Assembly: GCF_047663525.1 (NCBI RefSeq)
Contig: NC_092602.1
Span: 10,413,501 to 10,477,500 of the forward strand
Source of the DNA: Anas platyrhynchos
Lineage: Eukaryota; Chordata; Aves; Anseriformes; Anatidae
Reading direction: 5' to 3'
Length of the DNA stretch: 64,000 nt
Shown: one piece after another, positions 1 to 12,800 of the stretch
Layout: the number at the start of each line of letters is the position of its first letter
Numbering within the stretch: position 1 is the first letter of the stretch
Translations under genes and position numbers: made by a program
The notes under the pieces: model-generated
Seen by the model: only the letters and a program-made list of their open reading frames with translations
What the model was told of the DNA's origin: nothing
Database searches by the model: none

Positions 1-499
1 TGGGAACAAACTAATGGGTTTTTAAAATATCCATGCCTCGGACTGCCAACTTCTGCTTTGGGATGTGAGGTGTGCTTTCAGTGAGCAGGTGGAAGACATG
101 ACAAGATAGATGCTGGGGTGGCCATAGGGGTGTGAACAGTTAGTGTTGTGGCATCGGTGTCAGTTTTGTGTTAAGGCAGGGCCCTGTCCTAGTGCTTGTG
201 CGGCCATCACCGTGCCAGGGCTGTCCTGTCCTCTATTTAGAAGTTTCAAGCCTGACTATTTACCTGACCTCAAAGGTGGAAGAGATGAGCCCTCCTGCAG
301 CCGTGGCAGCTGGTGGAAGGCGCTGGGTTTCCTGAGCCTTCCCCTCCCCACATTTGCCCCCTCACAGTTCAGCTGAGGTCCCTTGGAGCTGTTAAACCGT
401 GGGCTAGTCCCGCTTTTGGAGCATTTTAGGTTCACTCCAGCTCTCTCCTGCCTCCTCTTAAAGCAGTACCGACAGCTTTCACCTAAAATAACTCCCAGC
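1..499. other. Intergenic DNA upstream of SEPT5
   Basis: Moderately AT-rich sequence with no recognisable exon, RNA gene or repeat. Open frames here are short and look like nothing I know. The GC content climbs steeply from about 520, where the SEPT5 promoter island begins. Confidence 0.6.
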
Positions 500-820
500 C
501 TTATTCTTACAAGGGCTCAGCAGAGAGGGGCCGCGCGTTGTGCATCTGGTGCGCATCGCCCCGGCTGCGCTGCGGGAGGTTCGCGGCGGGAGCCAGGACT
601 TCCCCCGGCCCTGGGCAGACGCCGGCTGCGGCGCCGCCTCCCCTCCGCCCCCAGCAGCTCCTCTCGCTGCTTTTCTCCTCTTCCCCGGTGCCCGGGAGCC
701 GGCACCGTTCCCGGGGGGGCCGGGCGCGGGGCGTTCACCCGGGGCGGGGCCGTGCCGAGCCGAGCCGGGCTGTGCCGGCCCCATCCGCGGCAGCCCCGCG
801 CTGGTGGCGCTCCCGGCACC
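500..820 (+). promoter_or_regulatory. SEPT5: SEPT5 upstream promoter (CpG island) and 5' UTR
   Basis: GC- and CpG-dense sequence immediately before the SEPT5 start codon, continuing through exon 1 to about 1,010. It contains a GC box (GGGGCGGGGC at 741-750) and several G runs at about 709-752. There is no convincing TATA box, so dispersed CpG-island initiation is the likely mode. The transcription start cannot be fixed from sequence. That this drives the 369-aa form is inferred from its position directly upstream of exon 1. Confidence 0.75.
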
Positions 821-863
821 ATGAGCACCGGCATGCGCTACAAGAGCAAGCTGCTCAACCCAG
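821..863 (+). CDS. SEPT5: SEPT5 exon 1 (upstream-promoter form)
   Basis: Encodes residues 1-14, starting [10 protein letters not shown], nearly identical to the N-terminus of the mammalian long-known SEPT5 form. It ends with one base of codon 15 and is followed by donor GTGAGG at 864. The start has A at -3, a good initiation context, and lies inside the CpG island. Confidence 0.95.
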
Positions 864-3800
864 GTGAGGCGCCGGGGCCGGAGGGGGGGGGGACACACGA
901 AGCCATCCCTCACCTCACGGCCCCTTCTCTCTTCTTTTCTCTCCCCGCTGCCGGGCATCCCGCCCTCGCCTGCCCCGCTCGCATCGATGCGCCCCGCAGA
1001 GGAGAAGCAGGTAGGTGAGCTGGGTCCATCCGGGGAACGCGCCTTTGCTTCGCTTCATCCCCCTCCCCTGCTTTGGATGGGGTCTCCTTTCTTCCCTTTC
1101 TCTCCTTTGGGTGCGCCCAGGAGGTTCGGATGCAGAAAGGCAGCGCAGGGGCTGGAGGAGGCTCCTCAGCATGAGGCGCACGTCGCCCATCGCTCCCTGT
1201 CCCCTCCGCAGCACAGATGCGCAGGCACTGACCCAGCCGCTCCTCGCTGGCGCAGCACATCACCGCCTTGCTGGGCGTTAGGGAACATCTGCTTCGCTTT
1301 GCAGGCATGTCTCTGAGTCCCCGAGAGATAGAGGGGGTGATGCAATCAGATGACATCGGTTGTTTTTTGGTTCATCGTTTTGTATTTGGAGGGGTCTAGA
1401 GTGTTTCACAGGGAGAATTTTTCTCTGCTGGGCTTGAATGTCTGTGTAAGGGGTAAGCAGCAGAGTACCATGTGCTCCTTAGCACCCGTCATCATGACTG
1501 TAGGCAGCGTCTGCTGTAAATGAGCTTGGAAAAGCTTTTGTGCCTCACAAAGGTAGGGATGGAGGCGATGCTTGACACAGCAGGGCAGTGCGGTGGGGCT
1601 ATGCAGCAGGAAGAAATCCACCCATTCCCAGCCTGGCTTGCACTTGTTTTGGGGTCTGCTTTATTTCTGTCTGGGGCTGTAATTCCTCATGAAGCAAACA
1701 CCTTACCTGCCAAGGCAGTGGTACTGCACAGCCTTTCTGGAGCACAAAGAAGCAGACTGATTTTGTAGCAGCTTAGGCGTTCACCCAGGCGCTGCAAGAA
1801 ATGGTGTTTCCCTGTAGCGCAGGCTGGGGCGCTTGTCTGTGAAAAGACACGTGTGTGGTTTTGTGAGCTGCTGATTGCAGTGGTGAGAGGAACAAAGTAA
1901 ATCTAGCGGTAATGGGATAATGGGGTCTTATCAGGCATGTTTTTCTCAAGCTACTGGAGCTTTACTAGCATCTTGTAGCTATTTGTTAGTATTTTAGTAT
2001 ATTGCTGTTATTCCACATTTTTTTTTTTTTTTATTTCTGGAGGGGAACAATGCAGGCTGTGTTCTGAAATTACAGAAAAATTAGGGTAAGTTGGGAACTG
2101 AAGAGGAGATTTGTGACCCAAAAATCACGCTGCTCTTTAGCTTATCTGTCCTTAAACAAAGAGGGAAGCAGATTATATATAGGGCTCCGTTCTGCTTGAT
2201 CCCCAGAGTAAGAAGAGCAGTAGATACCAGAGTACTTTGGTGTAGATGTTATCGTAATTCCTAAAGGCTTTTGTCATGCTTTATAGGCAAGAGTGGGCTG
2301 GAGACTATACCCAAAAGTGTGTGTGTTTGCAGGGTGGCATAGGCTCTTCTGGCACAGAATTGGTCTTTCCTCAAGTCCGGAGGTGTGTGCGTGTGTCCCT
2401 GTGTTTTCTGCTGAGTGTAGAGCAGGTCCTGGTGACAGCGCATGGTGAATTATGAATTTGTGCCAGCTGTATTACTTGCGGATGGTGGAGGGAAACCAAG
2501 CTGTGAATACAAAGCAATCTGCTGAAACAAGAGTGAACGTACTAAACCACAAATGATAGCCTTATTTAGCATCCTTCAAGAGCAGGGATTTTCTTCCTGT
2601 GCCACCTTTTTCCAATCCTCTTGCATCTGGCAGCAAGTACCAATTTTAAAGGGTTGACTGAAGCTGCAATTCTTGCCTGAACCATTTAAAAAAAAAACGT
2701 TATAGAAGCTAAGGAGACGGCAGTACAATAGGTTGCATGTAAGCAGGGTAGCTGTCAATAAAGTAATAATGTTAATGAGTTGCTGAGTCAAAAGAACAGG
2801 AACAGTGTGGTGTCAAAGAATGTGCGTTCATCTTCCCTCAGATCATAGTCAGGGCTGATGCATTGTCTGGGTCCAAGGGACTCTGATTTGTGGGTTTGGC
2901 TCCTCGTGGCTACCACTTACGAATAGAAAATAACAGTAGATTGTCCCTGTTTTCTGGTTTTCTCAGGTTCTTCACCTTTCATTTTCAAAGTGTGTTTGGC
3001 TTTGAACTCACGTGCCACTGAAGTCAGGGGAGGTTTGTCCGTGCGCAGAGCACCCACGTTCCAAGGGGAAGGAGCCTGCTTTGGGACCCTAGACTAGGAG
3101 AAATCAGTCTCTGGTCCAAAGCTCTACAGCAAGGAACATCGTGTCACCAATCAGCCTTGGTTCAGCACCTGTCAAATCGGGATGGTTTCTCTCCTAGGAA
3201 CTCACGTACTCTTGGAGAGCTTTCTAAGAGGGAAAGCCTCTCGTGGCGAAGCTGGGTAGGCAGATGAGGCAGTGGCTAATAACCCATATGCATAAGAGTA
3301 GGCCATGGGTAAGGGAAACCTAGCAATTTGTCGCAAGACTGTATTGACTTGTGTACCAAACAGGGCAGTGCAGCTTGAGGACACCCTGCCCAAGCCCAGG
3401 GTATCGCTGTGGGAGGAGTACAGGTGAAACCTTCTAAATACCCAGTTAAACTGGAGTCTCTTGGCACGCTCCTGCAGAACGTGCCTCCTAGCTCTTGTTG
3501 TTGGCATGTGTTTGTTTGGGGTGTTACCTGGCCGTGTCTCTGGAGCTGGCTCCTGCTCACTCAGGCCCGTGTCTCTAAAGTCCTTTGAAGTCATTGTTTC
3601 TCTTTAAATCAGGAGGATGGGAACCTCTCCTTCCCAAGTTGATCTCTCCACCCCATCAACTTGCAAAGCTGTTTGGGTGTGGGAGCAGAGACTACCTGGT
3701 GGATCCAGTTCTTTCAGTGGGTTTGAAATTACAGGGCTGTGCCTTCTGCATTCAGCTTGGTCTTTTTCTCTTCTTAAGTGTATGTTGAAGTGATCTGCTT

Positions 3801-6800
3801 GTCACTGAAAATATACGTAGGGGGTACAGTGTATGAAGAGGATGCTGTGCAAAAGGTTGTTTGGCTAAGGAATGGTTTCAGTGCAAGCCTGGGTATTGAG
3901 AACTCCTCAATTTGTTGCATTTGTCTCTTTTTGAGATTCTGGGTTTTATGTCTTCAAAATGCATAACTTCTTTGCTTTCTTCTTAGGGGAAAAAAAAAAA
4001 GAAAAAAGAAAGAAAAAATCAGTGATTTCCATTGTTACTGGAGTGGTGTAGATATATTACAAAAGCAGAGATGTCTCATCTAAAACGGTGAACATGCCAA
4101 CACAGAGCAGCAGTTTAAGGTCAACCTTCACCCTAGTCTTGCCTACCAGATACCTTTGGCTGATGGAAATCCCCCAATCCCTGCTAATGTGAGCTGTCGC
4201 CTTCTCCTTTTTTCTACTGTGCTTAAGGAGAGAAAACCTCAGGTGGGCTTACAAGAACTGTGTAACCTCCCTCCGTGTAGTGCAGAGGTACCAGAGATAC
4301 TTCCAGATGCCGCCCGTGACATGCTGCAGGTGCAGGTGGCTGCTCATGACAAAGAGCAGATTAGGAGGAGGGAGGAGTGGTGACTCCGGTGTCTTGAACT
4401 AGTTGAGGATGACCTTAGCGTGACTTCAGTTTCTGTGTGAGTGTATGAGACGAAAATAGATTAGCTGAATTTTGTGCAATACCTGATGAAATGTTCTGCG
4501 TGAGGATCGGTTCCCATGTGCAGCAGCTTGCTGCTGGGCAGATCTGGGCCTCCAACTCTGGGCTGGAGCAGCCTGGAGGATTCATACCTGTGTTAGATGG
4601 CTGCAGCATTTTTATCTTTCACCTCAGTATTTTCCTTAAAATAATTCTTATCGTAATCTTGTGATGTGGGGAAAGCTCTGCTTTCTTGTGCCTGAGCTTG
4701 TACAGAAAACAGAACCTGGAAGAGAAACAGTTCTCCAGGCTTTTTGAATTTTCTCAGGGTTAACCCTATGATTTTGTAGTTGTGATTCTTTGAGTCATTG
4801 GGAGTGGTAACAGGGATCTGTGTTCCTGTGCACAAGTCTGTTGTGATCTGGATCGGTTCAGATGGGGTGGTTGTGGTGAGGGTTTTTTCTCTAGGAGAAA
4901 GCAAAATGATGTTTGCATCTGGCACGCGGCTGTTTCCCCACAGCTGGATCGTCTCTCACTGTGTCATCGATTGCTCTGGGTGAGGCTGCTTCACTTTGAC
5001 TCTCCATGTTGATGCTTCTTCCAACCTGTGTTTTTCAATAGTGGTCTTGCATCCTGGCCACCAATATGTGCCTGCCAGAAAGGGAGTAGCAAATTAGTCA
5101 CAGCATCTAGAGCTAAACACTGGAAAAGGTCTTAAAGCAGCACATCTCTGCTTGTGGTTCTGCTGGCCCAGTGTATCTTGGCCAGACGTAGCATAGGGGT
5201 GGAAACTTTTACTTCTCTGTGAGAAGCCTGGTGTGTTTCATTCATTGTTTTTGGCCCATTTCAAAAGGCAAGCTTGGTCCCTTGCCCTCCACACTGGGCA
5301 AGGGCTCGGTGCTCAGCACAGTGTGTCAGGAGCTGGGTGGGACTGCAGCAGGTCAAGAGATTCAGCCCTACTTGTCCTTCTGCTGGGCATCTGGCTAAAC
5401 AGGCCTGCTGCAGGAGGCCCCTGTGTCACACAGATGGGCTATTCTGGGCTCTGGAGGGAAGTCCATCCTGGGCACTTTGACTTCTTTTTTTTTTTTTTTT
5501 TTCCCCTTTTTTTCTGCCTGCCCTTAGAAAAGGGCTGTAAAAGCAGGTCAGGACATGGGCTGCATGGTGAAACAGGGCTGCTGGAGAGCTGGGCACAGCC
5601 TGCCTCCTGCTGCTGCTGTTTTCTCTGTTCAATTATTTATGCTCCAAATGGATGAAATGGGCACCAGTACAGGGCTGGGGAGGGGTCCGGCCCCAGCCCT
5701 CTCAGTGCCAGTAGCAATCTGCAGTTCCTGAAAAGGAGAAGTAAATGTTTCCTGCACGGGGATTTTTGTCCCTTGAATTTCCACGAACTGCTTGGCTACT
5801 TACGTGTGAGTCCAAAATTGTGCTGCCTTTATGTGAATTGGGCAGGGCCATTTTGGGCACGTTAGCCCAATGTGTAGCAGTTGTTCTGGTCTGATCCTCG
5901 CTGATGCTAACGAGGTAGCAGTTCGTTTAACCCCAAGAGATGCTTGTGACACTGGTGCTCAGCTGCTGGGTTGCAGCCTGCTGGGGCCTTACCAAAGGCA
6001 GTTTGTAGGTACAGAAGTGACAGTGTTGCTGCTGCCTAAATGAAGGAGAAACCCAGTCCCTGCATGCTTTTAGTCTTCAAAGCCAAGGAGTCTCATCCAA
6101 CCTCCTAATGCTCTCAGGAATAATACCAACTGCACACCAGTGCTATCCTCTGCAGGACTGTCCCAGCAGGAAATAGATGCAAGGCTGTTGTCACAGCCCT
6201 GTCCTGCCCTTCGAGCAGAGGGTGCTTTGCTGCGAGATCCGAGGGGAAGCAAGGCTGGAGGGGAACAGCCTGAGTCTGCCGTCTGCTGGAGCCCGTGCAG
6301 CTGCCCTGTCTCAGCCTGAGTTGCTGTTCGTAATGTGCCCAGTGACATGGACATCTTAGGAACCCGGGGAGGATTCTGTGCTCAGCCAGCTGGTCGCTCA
6401 CTGTGCCAGGCTGGGTCCCTGCTGTGTTAGAGCTCTGCTGAATTAGTTTTAAATACTCAGTCCGAGGGGTTTCCCCGGCAGTCCCGCGTCACCCCACTGC
6501 CGTAGCGGTGGCTGCTGTCGCTCTGCTGCTGCTGTCAGACGGAGCCCACGTGTGCTGAGTCCCTGCCTGGAGAGCTCTGCCCCATCTTTAACGTTTCGAG
6601 CACTTCTTGCTGAGATACCTGCTAACTAAACCAGGAGGGTTTCTCTCATTGCTCTTCCAGTTCAGGTGACTGCTGTGCTGCTTTTTTTCTGGATAGCAGA
6701 GTAAGAACTGGAGGGCACCTTCTTTGCTCACCCACACAGAGTTCTTACCTGACCAGCATTAGGTCTTTGTCCCCTTCCTGCCCCAGGCAGAGATTTCCTT

Positions 6801-9800
6801 GGGACAGTGAAATCTCTCAGAGCAACCCTCCGTTACTTCTGAAGGAAATATGCGACGTCTCTAATACATTGTGTGACTTCAGATTTTTGTGAGGCATATG
6901 CAAGTTGTTTCACAGCATACTGGAATAATTCCACATGGGCTGGATTTTGTCTCTGTGTGTATGTCTACAGTGTGGTTAGCCTCGAAGCACAGGAAAAATG
7001 TTTGTCGGCTGTTACGCATTCCTTTTGTCCCAAAGAATCGTCCCTGGAGCAGTGAAGAGATTTGCAGTCATCTCGTTCCCACAGGGATGTTTGGGAGCTG
7101 GATTTGTGTGTGGTGTATCAGAAAGGCTGGGATCTCATCCCAGAACATGTGCTCCTCATCAGCGTGTGTGCTGCTGGTCATCCGTGACTTGCTAGCCCAG
7201 AAAAATCATTTAAAATGAGCAGTGGAAGGTGGCACTGGGTGTACTGAGGGGAAGGACTTGTTTGTGTGACGCTACCCAAAGCGGCTGGACCGCAGAAAGC
7301 CAAAGACATCTTCTGCTGCTCCCAATTCAAGTAAGAGCCCTTTATGTTTTGAGGCCTGACTAGATTAGCATTCTTAATTCCCCATCTTCTAGGAGTGTAT
7401 TTCCAGCTCATTAATCGGAACCTTATGGCTTGCTAACGCTCAGCTGCAGACTGCAGTGCCTTCCCTCGGCCTGTCACTCCCAGTCCCTACCTACGTGTGT
7501 CACCCCGAGCGCTGCCACAGCGGCTGCGTGCTGGGAGGAGAGCACCGCAGGGCTGCAGGGCCCGGCTTGCTGATGAGCAAAGCTTGGCCAAGTGTTGGCC
7601 AAGAGGAAGTGAAACCCTGCGCAAGCATCTGCAAGGGTGTGATGCCAAGAGTGGGAGGAGGATTGTTTAGCTTTAGTACAACTGTCTGCTCCTGAAATCA
7701 AAAAATAAATAAATAAATAAAAATGAGAGCGGGTAGAAGTTAAAGCTGAAGTTAATTTCTGGAAGAGAGATGCAGCTATGCCGTGCAGGACAGCACAATG
7801 CAGGGATGCTTGAGATGGCAGAAACCTTGCTGGGTGCAGCTGGGCAGTCTTCAGCTTGCATCCACCCGGTGCTGTGCCAGCAAGGGCTGAGGAGGCTCAG
7901 GGCAAGGACTGCACAAGCCGGGTGTGCCGGAGGATCTCCTGCTGCCGTGCGTACTCGGGATTTGGAGCTGGGAGCCAGGCAGAGGTGGGCAGCCCCTGGT
8001 ACAAGCTCTACCTCCAGCTTTTCTCTCGCAGCTTGTGCTGCTTCTCTGCACAGCTGGGCTTGCTGACAGCAGTGAGAGCCTGCGGCAGGACTGGAGTGCT
8101 CGCTGAAGTTAGCTGATGGGGGGGCAGGAGCAGGGTGGTGGCTGACCCGTCCCTGCCTGCCACTGCTGCAGCCCTGTGGGGTGGCTGCTCGGAGCAGGAG
8201 AGCCGAGGTCCTGCGCTTGCCAGCGTTGTTCATCTCAGCTCTTTGCTCTCCCTGGGAACTTTGGGAGTGCCCCGTTTGTTTTGAAGCATGTTATCAAGAG
8301 TGTCCAGGGTGTGTGCACGGAGCGGGGATGGCCTGTCTCCTCCTCACCCCACCCAGGGCAGCTGGTGCCGTTCTCCCAGAATGACTCCTGGCCCCGGGGA
8401 AGCGGGAGCTGGGAATGCAGGCTGAGCAAATAAACCGCGGGCTGCTGAGTGCTAGCTCCTGGAGAGCGGCCACGGGGAGCGAGCCCGTCCCGCTGACCTC
8501 TGGACGTTCTCAGTGCAGAAGCAAGGGAGGGGAAGAAAAGATCCCCTCCGCCTGTGGGAAAAGAGGCTCCAAGGGCTCAGCGTCTGCCTTCTGCTTTCTG
8601 TGAGGCGAAGCCCCTGGCAGTGCAGACATGGGCTGTGCTCCGGTGACTGTTTCATTTTGCCTTGCAGACCCCTGATGCTCAGAGCAGTGTGAGCACACAC
8701 GAGAGCAGACCAGGCCTTTTAATGCTTCAGTTTGTGTTACAATTATTTTTAAGATCACTTCCCAGACGAGTCACTTCACTTCTTTTTTTTCCACGCATTC
8801 TGTAATGTCTCCTGGCTTTTCCCTCAGTGTGGGAACTATTCTAATCCTGCCTGCTGTGCTGAGCTCATTCTTGCCGTGATACACGCACACGTGAAATCTC
8901 TTTAAAGCCTGCAGCCTGCCATCCGCTTTTATTTCTAAATAAATTACATACTACATAAAGTATATGTCCAGGTGAAATATGACTCACAAAGCTGGGCAGC
9001 TGCTGTCTGCCTGTCCTACCCACGTTGTCCCCCGGTTGTGTTTTCTGTGTAGTTTGGAGCTCTCCTGAGTCTCTGCATTGGGAGTTAAGTGGTGTAAAGT
9101 GCTGGAAACGTAGATGGACGGTATTGGAAATGTCCATGTGGACCAACAGTAAGTTCTCTCTGCTCAAAGCCCGCCATAAAAAATGTCAGAGAGGTTTCAG
9201 GCTTTTATAAATTCTCAGAGCTTCATGCTGCTCAGAGGAGCTGGTGCCAGCTGGTCAGGCAGTAAGAGAAGAAAAAGAACCCAGGTTTTGGGGAGCTGGT
9301 GTTCATCCTGCTTTCTGGGGAGCGGGCTGAGCCAAGGCTGAGGGGGTTAAATGGAGTGATACAGCTGGCCTGTCGAAAAGTCCTGCCTCTGTGACTGTAC
9401 AGCGCTGAGAGGGGAGCAGGAGTGTGTCATCACGGCAGAAAGAGAGATGCTGAGATGCTCTCTTGTCTCCAAGAGGCTGCACTTCCAGTCCTGACACTGC
9501 CTAGGTGGTGTCAGCGACGTGGCTGGAGCAGTGCTCTGCCTCCCTTGGCTGCAGCACGCAGAAGGGGAGCTGCTCATGCCTCGCTCCTGAGATTAATACC
9601 GTTGTTGTTGTCTGCTTACTTTCAAGAGCTCTTCTTCCCTTGAAAGGAGCCCTTGGCAGAGCGCATATTTATGAGGGAAGCGGGTATTAGGGAGGACAGT
9701 TATTTAACAGGACTTGGTGCTTCTTCTGGGCAGTTAATCCAGGCACATGCTTGGGAAGGACTCCAGGTCCACCGAGCAGCCGAATGCTCTGGATCTGCTG

Positions 9801-12800
9801 TAGTCTGCCAGAAGTCTGACACTTCAGAAGCTCACACCAGGCCCACAGAGGTGAGAAAGTCAGAGGTGTGTCTTCCGTGTGCACCCCAGCACTGGCACAC
9901 TGACCTGTTTGGGATCCTCGGAAACATCACTCCTACAAGCAGGACAGGTTTTTGATTTTGCTGTGAGCAGGAGCATGTCCTTGTCACTTGCTTTATCTGG
10001 CCTGCCCCGCCACGCTCAGCTGATGCTAGGTTCACAGCATTTGACTTCAGAGGAGTTTAAATAAACCAAAACCAACTGGATGGAGCTCAGGGTTCCTCTT
10101 CCTCAGTGCCTGCTCTGTTTGGGCTGCTGGTCCTCGAACAGAAAGGCTGCCTGCCATCTCCTAGCTGTGTGGTGCCATTATTTTCAGCAGCTCTCATTAA
10201 CATCAGTGAAAGCCTTTCTGTTTGAGCTGGTAGGGCCAGTCCTCAGCAGCTGCTGGAAGGCTCCAGGCAGTGCCAGGCGTTTTGCTGCCTACTTTGAATG
10301 GCCGATGTGATCTGAACATCTTCCTGCTCCTCCCGTGGCCATAGTGTCATGGGCAGGTGTCGGTCAATAGCAGAATTGTTCTCTTGGTAAACAAGTGCTG
10401 GTGCTGGTGGAGCTGTTCTTCATGTAGCAGCAGTGCAGTGTGTGTGGGGTTGCTAATGAGGGATCTCATGGGACTGGTTGGTCTGAAAGCTTCCTGAACC
10501 ATCTCATTTTTCTCTGCAAAGCTCGTGGATGTTCCTTTGTGCAGAGAATAGGCCAGCATGCGTTTCCTCCAGTGGAGAAAGCAGGTCTTGCTTTGTATTC
10601 CTAAGGCAGTGGTTTGTAAATGAGCCTGAAAAGAAAAATATTTCCCCGCTTAGAGCAAAATTACATCAGGGAAGAGTGCCATCACCATTTCTTAAAGCTG
10701 GGCCCTGAATTTGGTCATGCACGGTGGGAACAGTCGGTTCCAGAGACGAGCAGGTGAGGGGGCGTTACCCTGTGCATAGGTCAGGAATGCTCTCGTTACA
10801 GATTTTGCTTTCCTCTTATCTCCCAAGACACTGGGATTTGCTTGACTTTGTGTAGTCTGAGAGCATGTAGGGGACAACAGGAGGAGATCCCACCACAAAA
10901 CACGTCTCGAGAACCGGTTCCAGGAAATAAATCCCCGGAGACCTCTGTTTGGCCTAGGGAGTTGAACCTGGGCTGGGAGCCCAAGGCGATCCCTCCCTGT
11001 TGGGCATGTAGCATTGCTTCTGGGATTTGCTTGGAGATGTTTAGCCCTGGAATCTGACAAATACAGAGCTTTGACTTTGTGCTGTGCTGCAGGTCCCAAG
11101 AGCTGTTCATGGCCATTAAAAGGCCGCGAGTGACTTTAGCTCTCGGCCTGCCGTGGCCTTCCCTTGAGCTTGCGTTGCACAGGGTGAGCTGTGGCTCTGA
11201 GCTTCCTGCCCGAGCTGAGCGTTGCTGCTCTTGCCCCACTCGTCCTTCTCACCCGTGTGGCTGTTTCCATTGCTTTTGGGTTGCCTCATAGGAAAGCACA
11301 ATTTAGCAAATGCAATTTTTCCTCTTCATTGCCTCAAAGTTCTTTCTAACGTTGGGTATTGCTGCGCTTTGTGTGTCCAACAACCACAGCATTTACAGTC
11401 AAATGACTTTGTCTCCTCTAATAACTTCTTTAGTCCAGTTTCATTTCTCTGGCTTCCAGAAATCCATTGTAATCACTTCAAAGGTGACATTTCCATGAAC
11501 TCTGCTCTTCCAGTGCCCGTTCCATTAATGTCCCCCATCTTCCACCTCCTGCACTTTACCATTCTGGTTATTTTCAGGTGAAGCCCAGAAAAAAAATGAA
11601 ATCAACAATCCATTAAAAAAAAAAAATCTGCAGGAGTGAGGATTTCACAATGAGCTGTTCCTTCAGATCAGGACTGTATCAGTGAGTCACTGCTAACAGT
11701 TCTGCTGCGGGGCAAGTGCAGATTATATTGATGGCTCTGGTTGGATAAACTGCAAATTAGAGTGGAAGTCAGGACTGAAATAGCCACAGTAATGTTATCT
11801 GGAAAGAACAGATGCTATTGAGAACCCTGATTATTCTGTGCGATTGGGTTGTATCACTGATAGAGTGACATTAGTTATTCAATTTGGGGTGCCAACCTTT
11901 TTTGATTGCTTTTTCACTCAATTTTGGGGGAAGAAACTGTTACCTTAAGGTGGAAAGAGTTAGAGGAGGAGTGGAGCAGTGTGTTTCAGACTGTGTTTCC
12001 TTTAATGACCCTCTGTAAGGTTTAGGGCTTAGCTCTCTGTCTCCAACAGTCCAGTTCTGTGCTAAGGTTTGTCCCTAAGGCTGTGTTTTTTGATGATGAG
12101 AGAGGAAAAATACATTTAAATCTGGTAGAAAATACCATTCCTGAGATTTTCTTGGAAAAATCCCAGTATTCCAGGTCTGTCCTGGTCAAACTGTGCTTCC
12201 TGCTCCGGCCGTGGTATTTTATACTGAGTTACCTCTGCTGAAATCTGCCAGAATGGCCGGGTTGGGTTGTAATCCCCTGCCTCTGGAGGAAGACCATAAG
12301 AGCAGCTCTGATGTTCTCGTTCCCAGGGCTAAGCGCAGGGGCCTTGTGGCACGGTGCCAGGGCTGCTTGGTGGCCGTATGGCGGTGCTGTCTGTGAAACC
12401 CTCCCCTGGGCCACAGCCCGGCGCTGCGATCCCACTCGTGGTGCCTCTGTAGGCGTATTTGGGATTAACCAGGGGCTGACGTGTTCCTCCGGTCTGGGCT
12501 GACGTAGAGATGAAAGACAATAGGATGAAACAGCAGCTTTTCCACAAAGGCCACTGTCAAATATAGTTATTTTAAAGGCAAATCTTTTGGGGAATTTGCA
12601 ATAAAATACAAATCTGTGGCCAGCTTTATGTCAACGTGGATGAAAGTGCACAGGTCCTTTGAAACTGAGAGGGGCGAGGGACCCCTGGAGTTTTACAGGC
12701 TCGGCCTCGGTGAGCTGTCTGCCGCTGCTCTCCCCCCACTGCTGTAGCTGATCTCAGCTGCTGTGTAGCAGGAGCTCTCGCCATCTCCCATGAGCAAGCT

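Larger units (their letters stand above)
1011..11589 (+). other. SEPT5: SEPT5 intron 2, 5' part
   Basis: Start of a 30.9-kb intron. No coding exon is recognisable on either strand. It holds simple repeats only: a purine tract at 3987-4018, a T tract at 5485-5513 and an (AAAT)n tract at about 7700-7723. An isolated left half of a REST/NRSF element (TTCAGCACC, 3161-3169) lacks the right half. Open frames in this stretch look random. Confidence 0.7.

Noticed and set aside
3161-3169. REST/NRSF left half-site TTCAGCACC
   Set aside because: The right half (GGACAGC) is missing at any usual spacing. A nine-base match is expected by chance in a window this size.
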